A stretch of 64,000 nt of DNA from JANQSS01 sp965249735 (GCA_965249735.1 CBDFMS010000019.1:1-64000); one strand, 5' to 3'; positions 1 to 9,414 are shown, counted from the first letter of the stretch. The notes: a model not told the origin generated them from the letters alone. Numbers and translations are program-made.

Positions 1-372
1 GCTTCCAAGCTTTTACTCAAGCCGGTCAGCTGGAACAGGAAAGTAGTCAAAATGTCGTTTTGGTCTATCAATATAGGCCTGATGCTGATGGTTATATTAG
101 ATTTATTCCCGGCAGGGGCCGTCCAGTTTAAATCGGTTTTAGACCATGGATTTTGGTATGCCCGATCCAATGATTTCATCACCGGATCTGCATTTGAGTC
201 CCTGACATGGTTGCGCGGTATTGGCGCTGTTGTGTTCCTGTTCGGAGGCGTTATCCCGTTGACATGGTTTATCGTATCGAGAGCCGGTGGACTGAAAAAA
301 GTGACAAATTCATATGTGGATTTTAAAGAAGAAAAAAAGATAGCTGTTTCGGAAGAAGTGGAGACCCTATAG
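1..372 (+). CDS. norB: Nitric oxide reductase large subunit (quinol type), C-terminal end
   Basis: The reading frame is open from base 1, so the gene starts outside the window. The visible 123 residues match the end of quinol-dependent nitric oxide reductases of the heme-copper oxidase superfamily, which reduce NO to N2O in the cytoplasmic membrane. Recognisable stretches are SFWSINIGL, DLFPAG, HGFWYARS and a last helix LTWLRGIGAVVFLFGG, followed by a short charged cytoplasmic tail. An ATG at 52 is internal and should not be used as the start. Catalytic histidines lie upstream and cannot be seen. The next gene encodes a broken heme-binding protein, but a promoter-like gap separates them. Confidence 0.85.
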   Translation, partial: ASKLLLKPVSWNRKVVKMSFWSINIGLMLMVILDLFPAGAVQFKSVLDHGFWYARSNDFITGSAFESLTWLRGIGAVVFLFGGVIPLTWFIVSRAGGLKKVTNSYVDFKEEKKIAVSEEVETL

Positions 373-784
373 TCATCCTCAGAACCTCCGGGAAAAATGC
401 ACTACTGGATTTTCATGTTTTAATTGGACAAGTTTTGACGCAGAACTACTCGGCTCAAATTTGGTGTCTAAATGGTATGATTGAATTAGATTGTATTACA
501 ATTACTTCGTTACCTAACCATATCTCATATTATTCTACTTTCAATATTATTCTCATCAATTATTTAAAACCACTATTGACTTTCCTGGTAAGAAGGTGTA
601 AATCACAAGCCTTGCCACTGTTGACAGTACAATATATGCCGGGCACCTATCAATATGCACAACGGAGAAGAACCAGGTATTAAAAAAATAGAAAGTTTAA
701 AACATAAAATAAATGTGATCGGACAAAGCTTAAGTTGATATGATCACATGTTAATCATATTGAAAAAACAAAAGAGAATTTGAT
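373..784. other. Intergenic gap with one palindrome
   Basis: About 410 bases between the reductase gene and the heme-binding pseudogene. An open frame at 435-683 has no recognisable content and no start context, so I do not call it. The only structure I see is the inverted repeat at 738-760, listed separately. Confidence 0.5.
738..760. promoter_or_regulatory. Palindromic operator-like site
   Basis: Arms ATATGAT and ATCATAT form a perfect 7-bp inverted repeat around a 9-bp spacer, 25 bp before the start of the heme-binding gene. The size suits a dimeric regulator. The regulator is not identifiable; a nitrosative-stress or redox regulator is a guess from the neighbouring norB. Confidence 0.4.
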
Positions 785-1479
785 ATGAAAAATAAATTAT
801 TGGAATTTCCAACACATACTGAACTTCAAAACGTGCTTAAAGAAGTTGTAAAAGAAAAAAATGGTGGATTTGGTTTGAATATGTGGGCGACAGTAGTTGA
901 CAGGGATGGTGTTGTAAAAGCAGTGGTGTTTTCAGGGGGAGATAGAGGTGATCAATGGCCGGGGAGCCGTGTTATTTCTGCTCAAAAAGCAAATACTGCA
1001 AATGCTTTCAGTCTTCCGGATTGTCATTATCGACAGCAAATCTTTTTTCTGCAGTTCAGCCGGGAGGCAGTTTGTATGGATTGCAGCACAGCAATCCGGT
1101 TGACACCTATGTCGCTTATGGTGGATCATCTAATAGAATCGGCACAGAAAACGACCCGATGGTTGGTAAGAAAATCGGAGGAGTTAATGTATTTGGAGGT
1201 GGTTTGGCTTTATATAGTGAAGATGGAAAACTCTGTGGAGCAATCGGAGTTAGTGGTGATAGTTCATGCGCCGATCATAATATTGCATGGAAAGTTCGTC
1301 ATGAACTCAAAATGGACTGTATACCTGGAGGCGTTAGTCAGGATCAGGATGACAATATTGTCAATGACATTGTTGACGGTATTAGCTCAAGCGGTTGGGG
1401 TCATCCCGCATGTTCACCCGAAGCAACAGATATAGCCAAAGGTTTTTCCAAAACGCATCCGGTTCGATCCAAAACGTAA
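785..1479 (+). pseudogene. GlcG/HbpS-like heme-binding protein, frameshifted
   Basis: The start (MKNKLLEFPTH...) and the later stretch (NPVDTYVAYGG..., GGGLALYSEDGKLCGAIGVSG) together match the GlcG/HbpS (DUF336) family, small proteins that bind heme or degradation products. The family signature GGxPL...G.IGVSG is on the second half. The two halves lie in different frames: the first runs in from 785, the second takes over near 1015-1025 (around the word CTTCCGGATTG) and ends at 1479. Adding one base there gives a continuous protein of about 231 residues. There is no long homopolymer at the break, so a true mutation is possible, but a sequencing error cannot be excluded. Confidence 0.7.
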
Positions 1480-1555
1480 ATCGTTCGTGGCTACAAAGGC
1501 TATCAAGGGACTACGATGACGGCTATTCCGGTGCGCTTCAAAACCCAATTGGGCT

Positions 1556-1717
1556 TTATCGATATGCGGTATATGTATGTTCACACCACCAAACATATAT
1601 CAGTGCGAGTACTATTCCAAGTTTTTCTGCATATTCCCGTACGTTTGGACGCACATAACTCAGTTCGACGGCCTTGCGTTTGTAAAACGCGTCATAATTC
1701 TTTCTACTTCTTCTCAT
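1556..1717 (-). pseudogene. IS3-family transposase OrfA remnant
   Basis: From an ATG at 1717 the minus strand encodes 53 residues beginning MRRSRKNYDAFYKRKAVEL, then VRPNVREYAEKLGI, which is the N-terminal helix-turn-helix of IS3-family OrfA. Substitutions at usually conserved places (FYK for EFK, IYVWWCEH for IYRWRREH) and an early stop show decay. No OrfB is present downstream, where the heme-binding pseudogene lies. This is a scar of an old insertion, and the insertion may have contributed to the decay of that neighbour. Confidence 0.7.
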
Positions 1718-1740
1718 GGTTAAGAGTTAAGATATGACTT

Positions 1741-1773
1741 TTGTCCCTTAACTCAGTGTCCAGTTAATTGTAG
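1741..1773. repeat. Possible terminal end of the IS3 remnant
   Basis: The segment with CCCTTAACTCAGTGTCCAG lies about 25-55 bp upstream of the OrfA start, where the left inverted repeat of an IS3 element is expected. No partner repeat is visible on the other side, so this is weak. Confidence 0.3.
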
Positions 1774-1784
1774 TAATCCCACTG

Positions 1785-3101
1785 TTAATCACTATTGTTT
1801 TCAAATAATTCTGACTTGAGTTTAGCCATTCTTTTTTCTTCAATTTTTACTTGTTTCATATGCCCGTAATTTGTAGCTAAGAAGGCTACCGGATTATACA
1901 AATTACCCATTAAGCGTTTTAGAACTGAGGGTATACTGTAGAATTTCTTTCTGGCATTGTACTTACCCATTTGGAGTTCATAAGGAGTCATATTCTTTGG
2001 TTTAAATACAACCGTATTATGATCATAATATCTCCAGTCGTTAGAAGTTAATCTGTTATCTTTCTTCAAATCCTTATAAACTTTGGTTCCGGGATAAGGA
2101 GTTAATACATTGAAAGAAACTGTACTCACTTTATTTCTTATTAAAAAACTAACTGTATCATTAAATATTTCTTTAGTATCATTATCAAAACCAAAGACCA
2201 TTGAAGCGTGGATTAGGATACCCATTTTTTTTATCTTAATAAAGGCGTTTTCTATTTGCTCTATTTCATTAAATGCTTTACGCATTGTTTGAAGTTGTTC
2301 CTTTGACACGGTTTCGACGCCAAAGAATAGTGCTTTGCATCCACTTTCAGCAGCAAGCTGCATAAGTTCATCATCCTTGACCAACAAAGACACAGAAGCT
2401 TGTCCTACCCATTTGATTTTTAGAGGTTTGATCGCCTTGAATAATTCTTTTGCATATTTTGGGTGCCCAATAATATTGTCATCTAAAAATATAAATCTTT
2501 TTGCCCCGGATTCATTAATATCCCTTACTACATTTTTTATTGATACATGTCTGATCTTTTTTCCAAAAAGATTTGTAACACAACAAAAATCACAATTATA
2601 AGGACAACCTCGGGTAGTCAATATGGGAATGAGATTGAAAAGTCTTCTTTTAATGATCTTGCTAAAATCCTTTGGAACGTATTTGTCCAGATCAGGTAAT
2701 GGATCATTGTATTTAATTTTCAGATCATTATTTTTGAAATCATCGAGTAATGTTTCCCACACTCCTTCTGCTTCACCAACTACCACACAATCGGCATGTT
2801 GCAAAGCTTCGTCCGGGAGTATAGTCGGATGCACTCCTCCAAGTACTACTGTTATACCTCTTTTTTTAAATTCTCGACAAAGTTCGTAAGATCTTGGTGC
2901 ATTTGCTGTCATACAACTTATTCCCACCAGATCGCACTCCTGATCAAAACAAATATCATCTACCTCTTCTTCAATAATTTTGACTTCATGCTCGGGAGGA
3001 GTTAATCCCTTCAAAATATAAAGGGAAAGTTGAGGCAACATAAGCCCTTTATTCGTTCTTTTTTCGGCATCAATCGTTGGTGAAATAAGGAGTATTTTCA
3101 T
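1785..3101 (-). CDS. Cobalamin-binding-domain radical SAM protein
   Basis: This 438-residue protein has an N-terminal Rossmann-like B12-binding domain (about 1-130, with ISPTI, GISCMT, VVLGGVHPT and VVGEAEGVW) followed by a radical SAM barrel. The iron-sulfur motif CxxxCxxC is C166, C170, C173 in TTRGCPYNCDFC. Family members (the BchE/HpnP/HpnJ-like class B group) methylate or rearrange unreactive carbons of lipids, pigments and natural products using S-adenosylmethionine. The substrate cannot be read from sequence. It stands alone: convergent with the IS3 remnant, 149 bp from the cytochrome gene. The start MKILLISPTIDAE fits the family. Confidence 0.85.
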   Translation of the reverse strand: MKILLISPTIDAEKRTNKGLMLPQLSLYILKGLTPPEHEVKIIEEEVDDICFDQECDLVGISCMTANAPRSYELCREFKKRGITVVLGGVHPTILPDEALQHADCVVVGEAEGVWETLLDDFKNNDLKIKYNDPLPDLDKYVPKDFSKIIKRRLFNLIPILTTRGCPYNCDFCCVTNLFGKKIRHVSIKNVVRDINESGAKRFIFLDDNIIGHPKYAKELFKAIKPLKIKWVGQASVSLLVKDDELMQLAAESGCKALFFGVETVSKEQLQTMRKAFNEIEQIENAFIKIKKMGILIHASMVFGFDNDTKEIFNDTVSFLIRNKVSTVSFNVLTPYPGTKVYKDLKKDNRLTSNDWRYYDHNTVVFKPKNMTPYELQMGKYNARKKFYSIPSVLKRLMGNLYNPVAFLATNYGHMKQVKIEEKRMAKLKSELFENNSD

Positions 3102-3250
3102 AAATACAATCTTTACAGGAATTTTTCCTTTTATTCGTAATCAAATAATTCGAGTCATGAATTTATTTAGAGGTAGCGGTTTGGCTATGCGCGGTAGCCC
3201 CCTTTAGTGCAAGGGATGTTATGTTCTTCGTTAGTTGTTAGTTAATTCTA

Positions 3251-4738
3251 TTACAAACACATTAAATAGGCAGTAATTGCTCCTTTTTCTTCTTTCGATA
3301 ATTTAAGTTCAAATATGAGATTAAAGAATTCTACCGCATCATCCAATGTCGGCAATCTGTCATCATGCAGATATGGAGGTGAATCCTTGATACCTCTTAG
3401 TGGAAAATTTTTAATGGGTCCTTCGGGGCGACCTTTATAAAATCGTTCTACTTGCAGGTCATACATTTGATCATCAACGAATGACGGTCCATAATGACAA
3501 CTACTGCATTTAGCCTTGCCCCAAAATAGCTGCTCTCCCTGCAACTCCCGGGCTGTCGATTTAGATGGGATTAATTTTCCTATCGGATCCAATTTTGGTG
3601 CAGGTGGAAAATCAATAATGGCGTTAAAGTCTCCCATTCGATTGGCCACTTGTTTTTGATGAGCTCTCGGTCCGATATGCTGCGCAAAACCAGGATCACC
3701 ATCAAAATATTCTTCAATTTCTGCAAAATGATCCATACTTCGAATAGATCTTTTAGATGCCAATTGCATTAAATTGTAGTTCCCCCTCATGGATGGCGTT
3801 CCAACACGCAATCTCGCCAAATGAGGACGACTATCTGGTGCTAATTCAAATGCTGCATTCGTATGACCATTGACATGGCAGGAAAAGCATGAAACTCCGG
3901 CACTCGGTTCTTTCGTTACTCTGTGTGTGGTATGATTAAACCAGGTTGTTGGCGTGGGTCGCACTAATTCCTTGAGACCTTCCATCTGTTCCGGGGTGAG
4001 TAAACCATCAAAAATTTCATAATAACTACTTAATGTTACTTCTTTACCCTTCGAAACATCTCCGAGTTCTTTGTGATTGGTCAGAAACATTGGTGGTGGG
4101 AATTCGGGAAGGTATTCATTGGGATAGTCATGGTCAACATCAATTCTGATATGTTCCGGATGTACTTTATTCCAATTATCAGGAAATACCATATGTGCTG
4201 TTGATGCCAGAGGATGTGCCAGCGGTTTGAAAGGAAATAAATCCCTTCTTTTTATTTCTTCAGCAGATAGTTCGGCTAATACTTCATACGATTCGATTCC
4301 CTTTGGTAATAAACTTACAGGGCCTTTCATAATCTTATTTCTACCACCTGACATATATCTGTCCGGATACGACTCTCCATTAAAGTTATACCGTGACTCC
4401 ATATATTGATCAACATCCTTCATCAATTCGGGCTTTTGTTTATCGTGGAATGTTATCCATTCGTCCCAACTCATAGGAAGGACAGGATCCATAAATGAGG
4501 AACCATCTTTACCGGCATAATTCCATAAATCTAATGGTGTTCTTTCTCCTTTTTTTAAATGTGGAAAGGGTTTCAATGAATCGACGTGCCCTGAACCCAG
4601 GCCATAATCAGGTTCAGTATAATTTTCAACTTCCGCCCCCGGAGATTGTAGAAGATGTAACTTAATTTCATCTGCAATCTGAAAGCTGACTAAAAAAAAG
4701 ACGCCTAAGAAAAACAGTATGCTCAATTTCTTTTTCAT
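3251..4738 (-). CDS. Diheme cytochrome c of the MauG/cytochrome c peroxidase type
   Basis: A 495-residue exported protein with an N-terminal hydrophobic signal (residues 5-20) and two heme c motifs: CFSCH (284-288) and CSSCH (411-415). The spacing of about 127 residues and the C-terminal stretch on DSPPYLHDDRLPTLDDAVEFFN resemble the bacterial diheme peroxidase/MauG superfamily, which works in the periplasm with peroxide or on protein substrates. The first 270 residues are not typical of short peroxidases, so the substrate is open. There is no obvious partner gene next to it. Upstream 270 bases hold nothing clear apart from an AT-rich leader. Confidence 0.8.
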   Translation of the reverse strand: MKKKLSILFFLGVFFLVSFQIADEIKLHLLQSPGAEVENYTEPDYGLGSGHVDSLKPFPHLKKGERTPLDLWNYAGKDGSSFMDPVLPMSWDEWITFHDKQKPELMKDVDQYMESRYNFNGESYPDRYMSGGRNKIMKGPVSLLPKGIESYEVLAELSAEEIKRRDLFPFKPLAHPLASTAHMVFPDNWNKVHPEHIRIDVDHDYPNEYLPEFPPPMFLTNHKELGDVSKGKEVTLSSYYEIFDGLLTPEQMEGLKELVRPTPTTWFNHTTHRVTKEPSAGVSCFSCHVNGHTNAAFELAPDSRPHLARLRVGTPSMRGNYNLMQLASKRSIRSMDHFAEIEEYFDGDPGFAQHIGPRAHQKQVANRMGDFNAIIDFPPAPKLDPIGKLIPSKSTARELQGEQLFWGKAKCSSCHYGPSFVDDQMYDLQVERFYKGRPEGPIKNFPLRGIKDSPPYLHDDRLPTLDDAVEFFNLIFELKLSKEEKGAITAYLMCL

Positions 4739-5010
4739 AGTTAAAAAATTTTGAATTTCGCAATGTCAGTAGAATAAATAAATTGTATCCGAAGTCCACT
4801 TCAATGAAAAGGAAATGAAGTGTTTTCCAGAGACAAGATGTATGATTAAAGATAAGAAATGATAGTCTAATAGCACAATGAAATTGAGTTTATTTTGGGT
4901 CTTTGAATATTGACTGTATGTCTTTCATTAACAATGATTTAGATGCGGCTATTGAAGCAGTCTTTCCGGCGAGAATCAATCGGGTTTCATTATTTTACAA
5001 ATCCGAAATT

Positions 5011-5478
5011 CTATACAATTTGTCTCCTTTTTTTTTCATCATTTTTTAAGATGAAATAAACAGCTACGGCAGATATGAGTGGAAAAGGAAATCCGGAACC
5101 AATACCCAGGGGTGATATGGCAATAAAAAAGATGATAGCCCCTATGCATGCAATACGCACAATCAAACCTTTCAGTATCATGCCAAGGGCTATTAGTGCC
5201 TGACCAAATGAGATTAATGTTACCATCGACACAATATGCTGTTCAAACCAACCATTGATAAAGTTCTGATACACAGTGAATGGAGTTAATGATGCATAAT
5301 TCAGGTATTCGGTCGGCGTATTATGCGCAGTCGTATAGTTTATCCAGCAAGCCCAGGAGAACAATAAAAAGAATAGTAGACGTACTAATCTTGGTTTACG
5401 AATAGCGGCTATAAGAATCAAAATACCAACACTGTTTGAAATTATCCATGGCGTAAAATGTTCTCTTAAAAGTTCCAT
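5011..5478 (-). CDS. Unknown membrane protein (about 4 helices)
   Basis: I do not recognise this 155-residue protein. Hydrophobic segments lie at roughly 10-27, 32-46, 80-100 and 105-143, with a polar loop between the second and third containing HNTPTEYLNY. The end is Lys/Arg rich. Its layout is a little like DoxX-type small membrane proteins but without a motif that would support that name. It is a single gene with gaps on both sides. Confidence 0.55.
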   Translation of the reverse strand: MELLREHFTPWIISNSVGILILIAAIRKPRLVRLLFFLLFSWACWINYTTAHNTPTEYLNYASLTPFTVYQNFINGWFEQHIVSMVTLISFGQALIALGMILKGLIVRIACIGAIIFFIAISPLGIGSGFPFPLISAVAVYFILKNDEKKRRQIV

Positions 5479-5653
5479 TAGAAATCAATTCGTTGATTAA
5501 AGTTAGTGATCAATGTGCAATTGAAGATAACGCTCCCAGGCTATTAGTAATACGGTATTTTGAACGCACTTTTCATATCCTAATCGAATTTCATTTTTTA
5601 GATTTAATTCCATAACTGCCCGTATTGATTATGAGCCTATGATATGCAAATTT

Positions 5654-6076
5654 TTATCTATTCTCATGATTATATTTCCAAAAAGGCATAACCCTTTCAA
5701 AAATTTGTGTGTCAATAATAACGGCAATAAATACTCCTATTCCAAACATTAGAATATCAAGAATGTCAAAAGTTTCTCCGAAAAAATAAAATCCAAATTT
5801 CTGCATGATCTCAGAAAATGTCATTACTGCAAATACAATTAAAGCCTTTACAAACCATTTTCGAAGAAATTGAAGTTGGGTTTCAAACATGCAAAGCATA
5901 AAGTATGAACCAAAAGGGAGAATCAGGTCAGAAGCAAAACTGTAATAATAGATGTATAAGTTCCCGTTTAGTAATTGCCCAATTCTAAATGCATGCATTG
6001 CTGCAATCGCTATCATTATGCTAATACCAACAATTTTACGAATCCTAAGATTATATCTAAAATCAACTTCCTTCAT
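5654..6076 (-). CDS. Unknown membrane protein, VanZ/DUF2809-like topology
   Basis: A 140-residue protein with four predicted membrane segments (about 14-32, 45-63, 74-90, 103-125). The stretch FDILDILMFGIGVFIAVIIDTQIF resembles the Asp-containing last helices of VanZ-like proteins, but I would not assign a function. Start MKEVDFRYN at 6076. It is followed by another small membrane gene and preceded by the DUF6090 gene, all on the minus strand but with separate gaps. Confidence 0.5.
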   Translation of the reverse strand: MKEVDFRYNLRIRKIVGISIMIAIAAMHAFRIGQLLNGNLYIYYYSFASDLILPFGSYFMLCMFETQLQFLRKWFVKALIVFAVMTFSEIMQKFGFYFFGETFDILDILMFGIGVFIAVIIDTQIFERVMPFWKYNHENR

Positions 6077-6151
6077 TTCGATTATTTAATTTCACACAAC
6101 GTATTGAATAAGACACGTTTGAATGCTCATTATTTTACGTGGGTGGCCGTA

Positions 6152-6868
6152 TTAATTTTGTATATCGGAAGCTAATTCTTCATTGATCAATTTGGTAATG
6201 GTATCGATTTGATCAATAGCGCGATGATATATTTCATCCTTTTCAATCATAATTCCCATCATCGTAATAAAATGATTTTGAAAATCAATTCCAAAAAGTT
6301 TTTCTGGTTTTCGAACTGAGCGGTTAAAAAATTTAATGCATTCTTGTATGTCCAAATGAGTGCCACTCATAATGACTTGAAAATGAATCTTTTCCATTCG
6401 ATTTAAGTAAATGAATGTCTCTTCCAATTGCTGAATTTGTTCAATTATACCTCTATTTTTCAATAGTATTAATTCACCATTGTTTATTAAATTTTGATAA
6501 ATATTACTGTTTCTGTTATAATCTGAATATTTGTAGAGTTTTAATGCGATTTTTCCAAGTGTATCGATTTTAGTTTGGTCATTTTGTTCAATTACTTGAT
6601 TTGCATATTCGAACTGCTTATAATACAAATTATTGTAATCAATAACGCCGGAAATTACATTTTTATCATCGTTAATTTGACGTTTGATATTTTGATATGC
6701 TATTCTCGCTGTCTTTTCTTTAATTCGCTGAGTATTCCAACTGTTGACTTGAAATGCCAAAAGAATACCTATCATTACTAATAAAATTTCTCCAATGGCG
6801 TAGATTAGATATTTTCTCATAATTTCTTCTTTGATAAATGTCTGTCTTGTTTTTCTAAATATCTTCAT
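6152..6868 (-). CDS. DUF6090 family membrane protein
   Basis: I place the start at 6868 (MKIFRKTRQTF...), because the family typically begins with a short basic stretch followed by KYxxYAIGEIxLVxIGILxAxQxNxWN. Here this is KYLIYAIGEILLVMIGILLAFQVNSWN, a single membrane helix at about 20-40, followed by about 195 residues of mostly helical cytoplasmic or periplasmic domain. An in-frame ATG 60 bases further upstream (6928) would add a basic tail that is encoded by the hairpin element, so it is unlikely. DUF6090 proteins are common in Bacteroidota, often in several copies, and their role is unknown. Confidence 0.75.
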   Translation of the reverse strand: MKIFRKTRQTFIKEEIMRKYLIYAIGEILLVMIGILLAFQVNSWNTQRIKEKTARIAYQNIKRQINDDKNVISGVIDYNNLYYKQFEYANQVIEQNDQTKIDTLGKIALKLYKYSDYNRNSNIYQNLINNGELILLKNRGIIEQIQQLEETFIYLNRMEKIHFQVIMSGTHLDIQECIKFFNRSVRKPEKLFGIDFQNHFITMMGIMIEKDEIYHRAIDQIDTITKLINEELASDIQN

Positions 6869-6888
6869 AATAGTTTTTCTTATGACAC

Positions 6889-6958
6889 GAACGGGTTTGG
6901 AGACGAAGTGCCTCTGTTTAGGAGGCATTGTCGTTCTCCACGGTGTTCTGCACCGTTC
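6889..6958. repeat. 70-bp nested inverted-repeat element
   Basis: Three pairs of arms fold on one axis: GAACGG (6889-6894) with CCGTTC (6953-6958), GGAGA (6899-6903) with TCTCC (6935-6939), and TGCCTC (6909-6914) with GAGGCA (6922-6927). A second hairpin, ACGGTG/CACCGT, is embedded in the right half at 6940-6956, followed on the plus strand by TTCTTTTTTT. It lies just upstream of the DUF6090 start. It could be a leader structure, a terminator of an unseen plus-strand transcript, or a small mobile palindrome. Confidence 0.5.
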
Positions 6959-7054
6959 TTTTTTTAAAATTCATGCAAGTCAAATATATCAAATCAAAAC
7001 TAATACTTAACTTCTTTTAAACACTTAATTGAATAACAGAATCTAAAAAAAGTG

Positions 7055-7140
7055 AAGTTCAATAAAACGATCGTTTTGCTATTATTCATACTAAGTATAT
7101 GGTTTGATTTGCTTTTTTAAGCAAAATGAATTGGACTTTG
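7055..7140. repeat. Palindrome-rich intergenic stretch
   Basis: Within the 430-bp gap before the lipocalin-like gene are a perfect 14-bp palindrome AAAACGATCGTTTT (7064-7077) and a hairpin ATTTGCTT/AAGCAAAT around TTTT (7107-7127). Outer arms AAGTTCAAT and ATTGGACTT pair imperfectly around both. The remainder of the gap shows nothing I can name. Confidence 0.4.
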
Positions 7141-7390
7141 CTGTTGATCGTATACTCTTTCAGAAAGCCACAAATATAGAATGTGCGTAATGTAAAACCG
7201 TTTACTGGTAAAGTAAAAAAACGTTCATATTTACAAAAGGAATGTTTTTAAACATACTCTAACATATTAACTGACATAATAAATGATAAATATATTTCTG
7301 AACTTGATGGCCAATTTTAATTGTGACATTCATTCAACCTGAAACTAAGCCCAGATTTAAAATCATTTTTCAACTTAAAAATCACCTTTT

Positions 7391-7798
7391 ATGAAAACTT
7401 TTATTCTTGCATTTTTTTGCATTACCGCAATCTCAATGTCAAACGCACAAGTTACAAATATGATTGGCACCTGGAACATTATTGAATTTGCAACTATCAC
7501 TGACGAAAATAGTGAGAAAATGACAGAAGACAAATTAAAAGAAGATGGTTCTGTGTGGGATTTGATTTTTAACGAAGAAGGCAAAATCAAACAAACCAGC
7601 AATATGAGAACTGGTTCAATAGAATCTCAGGAGGGCACATGGGATATAGCAGAAGATACTTTATCACTCATATTCCAAATGAATGACCGTAAAATTGAGC
7701 TGAATTATACTTACGAATTGAAAGAGAATATTCTTGTTTTAATGCGTAATAATCCTATGGGAACCCTGAAGATTGTCTCGAAATTCAGGAAGAAATAA
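7391..7798 (+). CDS. Small secreted lipocalin-like protein
   Basis: A 135-residue protein with a signal peptide (about 1-19, ending SNA-Q) and then a beta-rich body with IGTWNIIEFA near the start, a pattern seen in lipocalin-like (DUF4488/lipocalin_4-type) proteins of Bacteroidota. Alternating charged and hydrophobic strands through LSLIFQMNDRKIELNYTYELKEN support a small beta-barrel. Ligand and role are unknown. It is monocistronic. Confidence 0.6.
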   Translation: MKTFILAFFCITAISMSNAQVTNMIGTWNIIEFATITDENSEKMTEDKLKEDGSVWDLIFNEEGKIKQTSNMRTGSIESQEGTWDIAEDTLSLIFQMNDRKIELNYTYELKENILVLMRNNPMGTLKIVSKFRKK

Positions 7799-7969
7799 TA
7801 TTGATTAAAAAAGCTCAAGGCATCGCTCTCCTTTGTAGAATATACTTGGGTCTGCATAATACACAAAGGGACAAAAACGTGTGGGCAATTTCGTCCTTTT
7901 GCCTTTATTGCTGAAAGAACGTATCACAGCCAATTTAAATGATATAATTAACAATAAGCTATAAAGAAT

Positions 7970-8335
7970 ATGAAACTACTAAAATCTGTTAAACCAATCC
8001 AGTATTTAACATTAATATATGCTGTCCTGTATATACTGTTTCTATTTTCCGGTAGTTTTCCAGGATCTTACCCTTTATTAAACACAGAAGGCATGATAGT
8101 ATACCTGCTCTTTGTTTTATTTATAATAGGCTTCTCGATTTCATGGTACGATAAGATAACTGCAGGAACAATATTCCTATTGTGGTATATATGTATGTTG
8201 AGTTTTGAACTTTTTATAGTCGAAAAGGATGGTGGATTTGGAATTATTTCTGGATTACCATTGCTGGTTCTTGGTATTCTTTTTATTAAAAGTGGATATA
8301 AGGTAAAAATGGAAGCTGCCTCTAATAAAAAATAA
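7970..8335 (+). CDS. Four-helix membrane protein of unknown function
   Basis: A 121-residue protein with membrane segments at about 14-28, 43-58, 64-82 and 92-107. The sequence is similar in style to DUF7670-like small membrane proteins. There is no catalytic motif. It may be co-transcribed with the broken membrane gene 65 bases downstream. Confidence 0.5.
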   Translation: MKLLKSVKPIQYLTLIYAVLYILFLFSGSFPGSYPLLNTEGMIVYLLFVLFIIGFSISWYDKITAGTIFLLWYICMLSFELFIVEKDGGFGIISGLPLLVLGILFIKSGYKVKMEAASNKK

Positions 8336-8399
8336 ACACTATTAAAACAGGCGTTTATTCAAACCTTGTAAGTAGTTAAATGATTTAACTAAGAACGAT

Positions 8400-8961
8400 A
8401 TGAATTATAAAAAATACTTCCTTAAAACTCGAATAATTTCCCTTACAATTAGTGCTCTGATTGGAATATATCTTTTTCTCTTTGGAGACTTTGAAGATTC
8501 GGACACCAGATTGCTACTGACAACATTGACGGTTGGATAGTATATCGTGACAGGTCTTTGTAGCTCTGTTGTCCACAACCGAAAAGGTGTTCAATTTATT
8601 TTCATTGCTCTGAATGATTGTCTCCGTTCTAGGTTTTTTTATAACTGTTATTGCAATCTGGGACGTAGTTGATAATACGCTCATTTGGGAACTAGTATTT
8701 ACTTTTGTGATTCTTTCAACGATGATTAGCTATATTTCGTTGCTATTTCTCGTTAAACCAAAATCAAAAAAGATTAAGCATATAATGACTACAACAATCA
8801 CATTTATCGCTTTAGTTATCATTATGCTGATCATTGAAATAATGATCAAGTCTGAGAAAGGTGAATTTTTCTACAGATTATTGGGTGTTTTCGCTATTCT
8901 TGACGTTTTAGGAACAATATCTACTCCTGTCTTAAATGGAATAACAAAGAGAGCTGAATAA
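8400..8961 (+). pseudogene. Membrane protein gene broken by a stop and a frameshift
   Basis: Translation begins at 8400 (MNYKKYFLKTRIISL) and hits TAG at 8538. The same frame continues with membrane-like sequence (YIVTGLCSSVVHNRKGVQF) until about 8610, where the neighbouring frame takes over (MIVSVLGFFITVIAIWDVV...) and runs to 8961. Joined, the pieces make a protein of about 186 residues with several membrane helices. Two separate lesions argue for real decay rather than one sequencing error. Family unknown. Confidence 0.6.
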
Positions 8962-9023
8962 AACTACCTATACCAAGTGGAGGTCGACAATGCTCGTATC
9001 CTTTAGCTGCAAATTCCGGGCAT

Positions 9024-9079
9024 AGTGACCCACCTGTTTCGATTTAAAGTGACCCATTGATTCCGATCCAAAGTGACCC
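9024..9079. repeat. Left-end transposase-binding repeats of outer IS21
   Basis: AGTGACCC occurs at 9024, 9048 and 9072, exactly 24 bp apart, in the subterminal position where IS21 transposase sites lie. The matching right-end array is at 14143-14224. Confidence 0.7.
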
Positions 9080-9137
9080 ACCTAATTTTGGAGTCATTTC
9101 AGACAAATTTATTGGTAGCTGAAGGTTAAACATTTAG

Positions 9138-9337
9138 TTAATTTTTTGTCCTCTTTTTTCTCATAGATTCGCCTCCTAATTCAATGCGATGGGCTTTATG
9201 AATCAATCGATCCATAATTGCATCCGCAATTGTTTTTTCACTGATTAATTCATACCATTTATCTACTGGAACTTGCGATGTTATAATCATCGATCCCATA
9301 TTGTACCTGTCCTCAATCAGCTCTAACAAGATATGGC
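9138..9337 (-). pseudogene. istB: istB of outer IS21, C-terminal part
   Basis: This is the end of an IstB ATPase: ELIEDRYNMGSMIITSQVPVDKWYE, then ADAIMDRLIHKAHRIELGGESMRKK, the standard C terminus. The part before ELIEDRY is missing here because the inner IS21 element begins at 9338. The missing N-terminal part is at 11978-12516. Joining 11978-12516 to 9138-9330 gives 732 bases, an uninterrupted 243-residue protein. Confidence 0.85.
9331..9337. repeat. Target-site duplication, left copy
   Basis: ATATGGC, repeated at 11978-11984 directly after the inner element. Seven bp is within the range known for IS21-family insertions. Confidence 0.85.
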
Positions 9338-9414
9338 TGCATATTCCGGAGTTACTGACCCCCTGAATCCGGGATATTGACCCCTTATGTTGAAAACGTG
9401 TTAAAAATCATTTG

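Noticed and set aside
435..683. 82-residue open frame in the gap after norB
   Set aside because: No recognisable domain, signal or start context; probably chance.
1414..1737. Small frames on both strands beyond the heme-binding gene
   Set aside because: They overlap the IS3 OrfA remnant in the wrong frame; only the frame at 1556-1717 shows a transposase signature.
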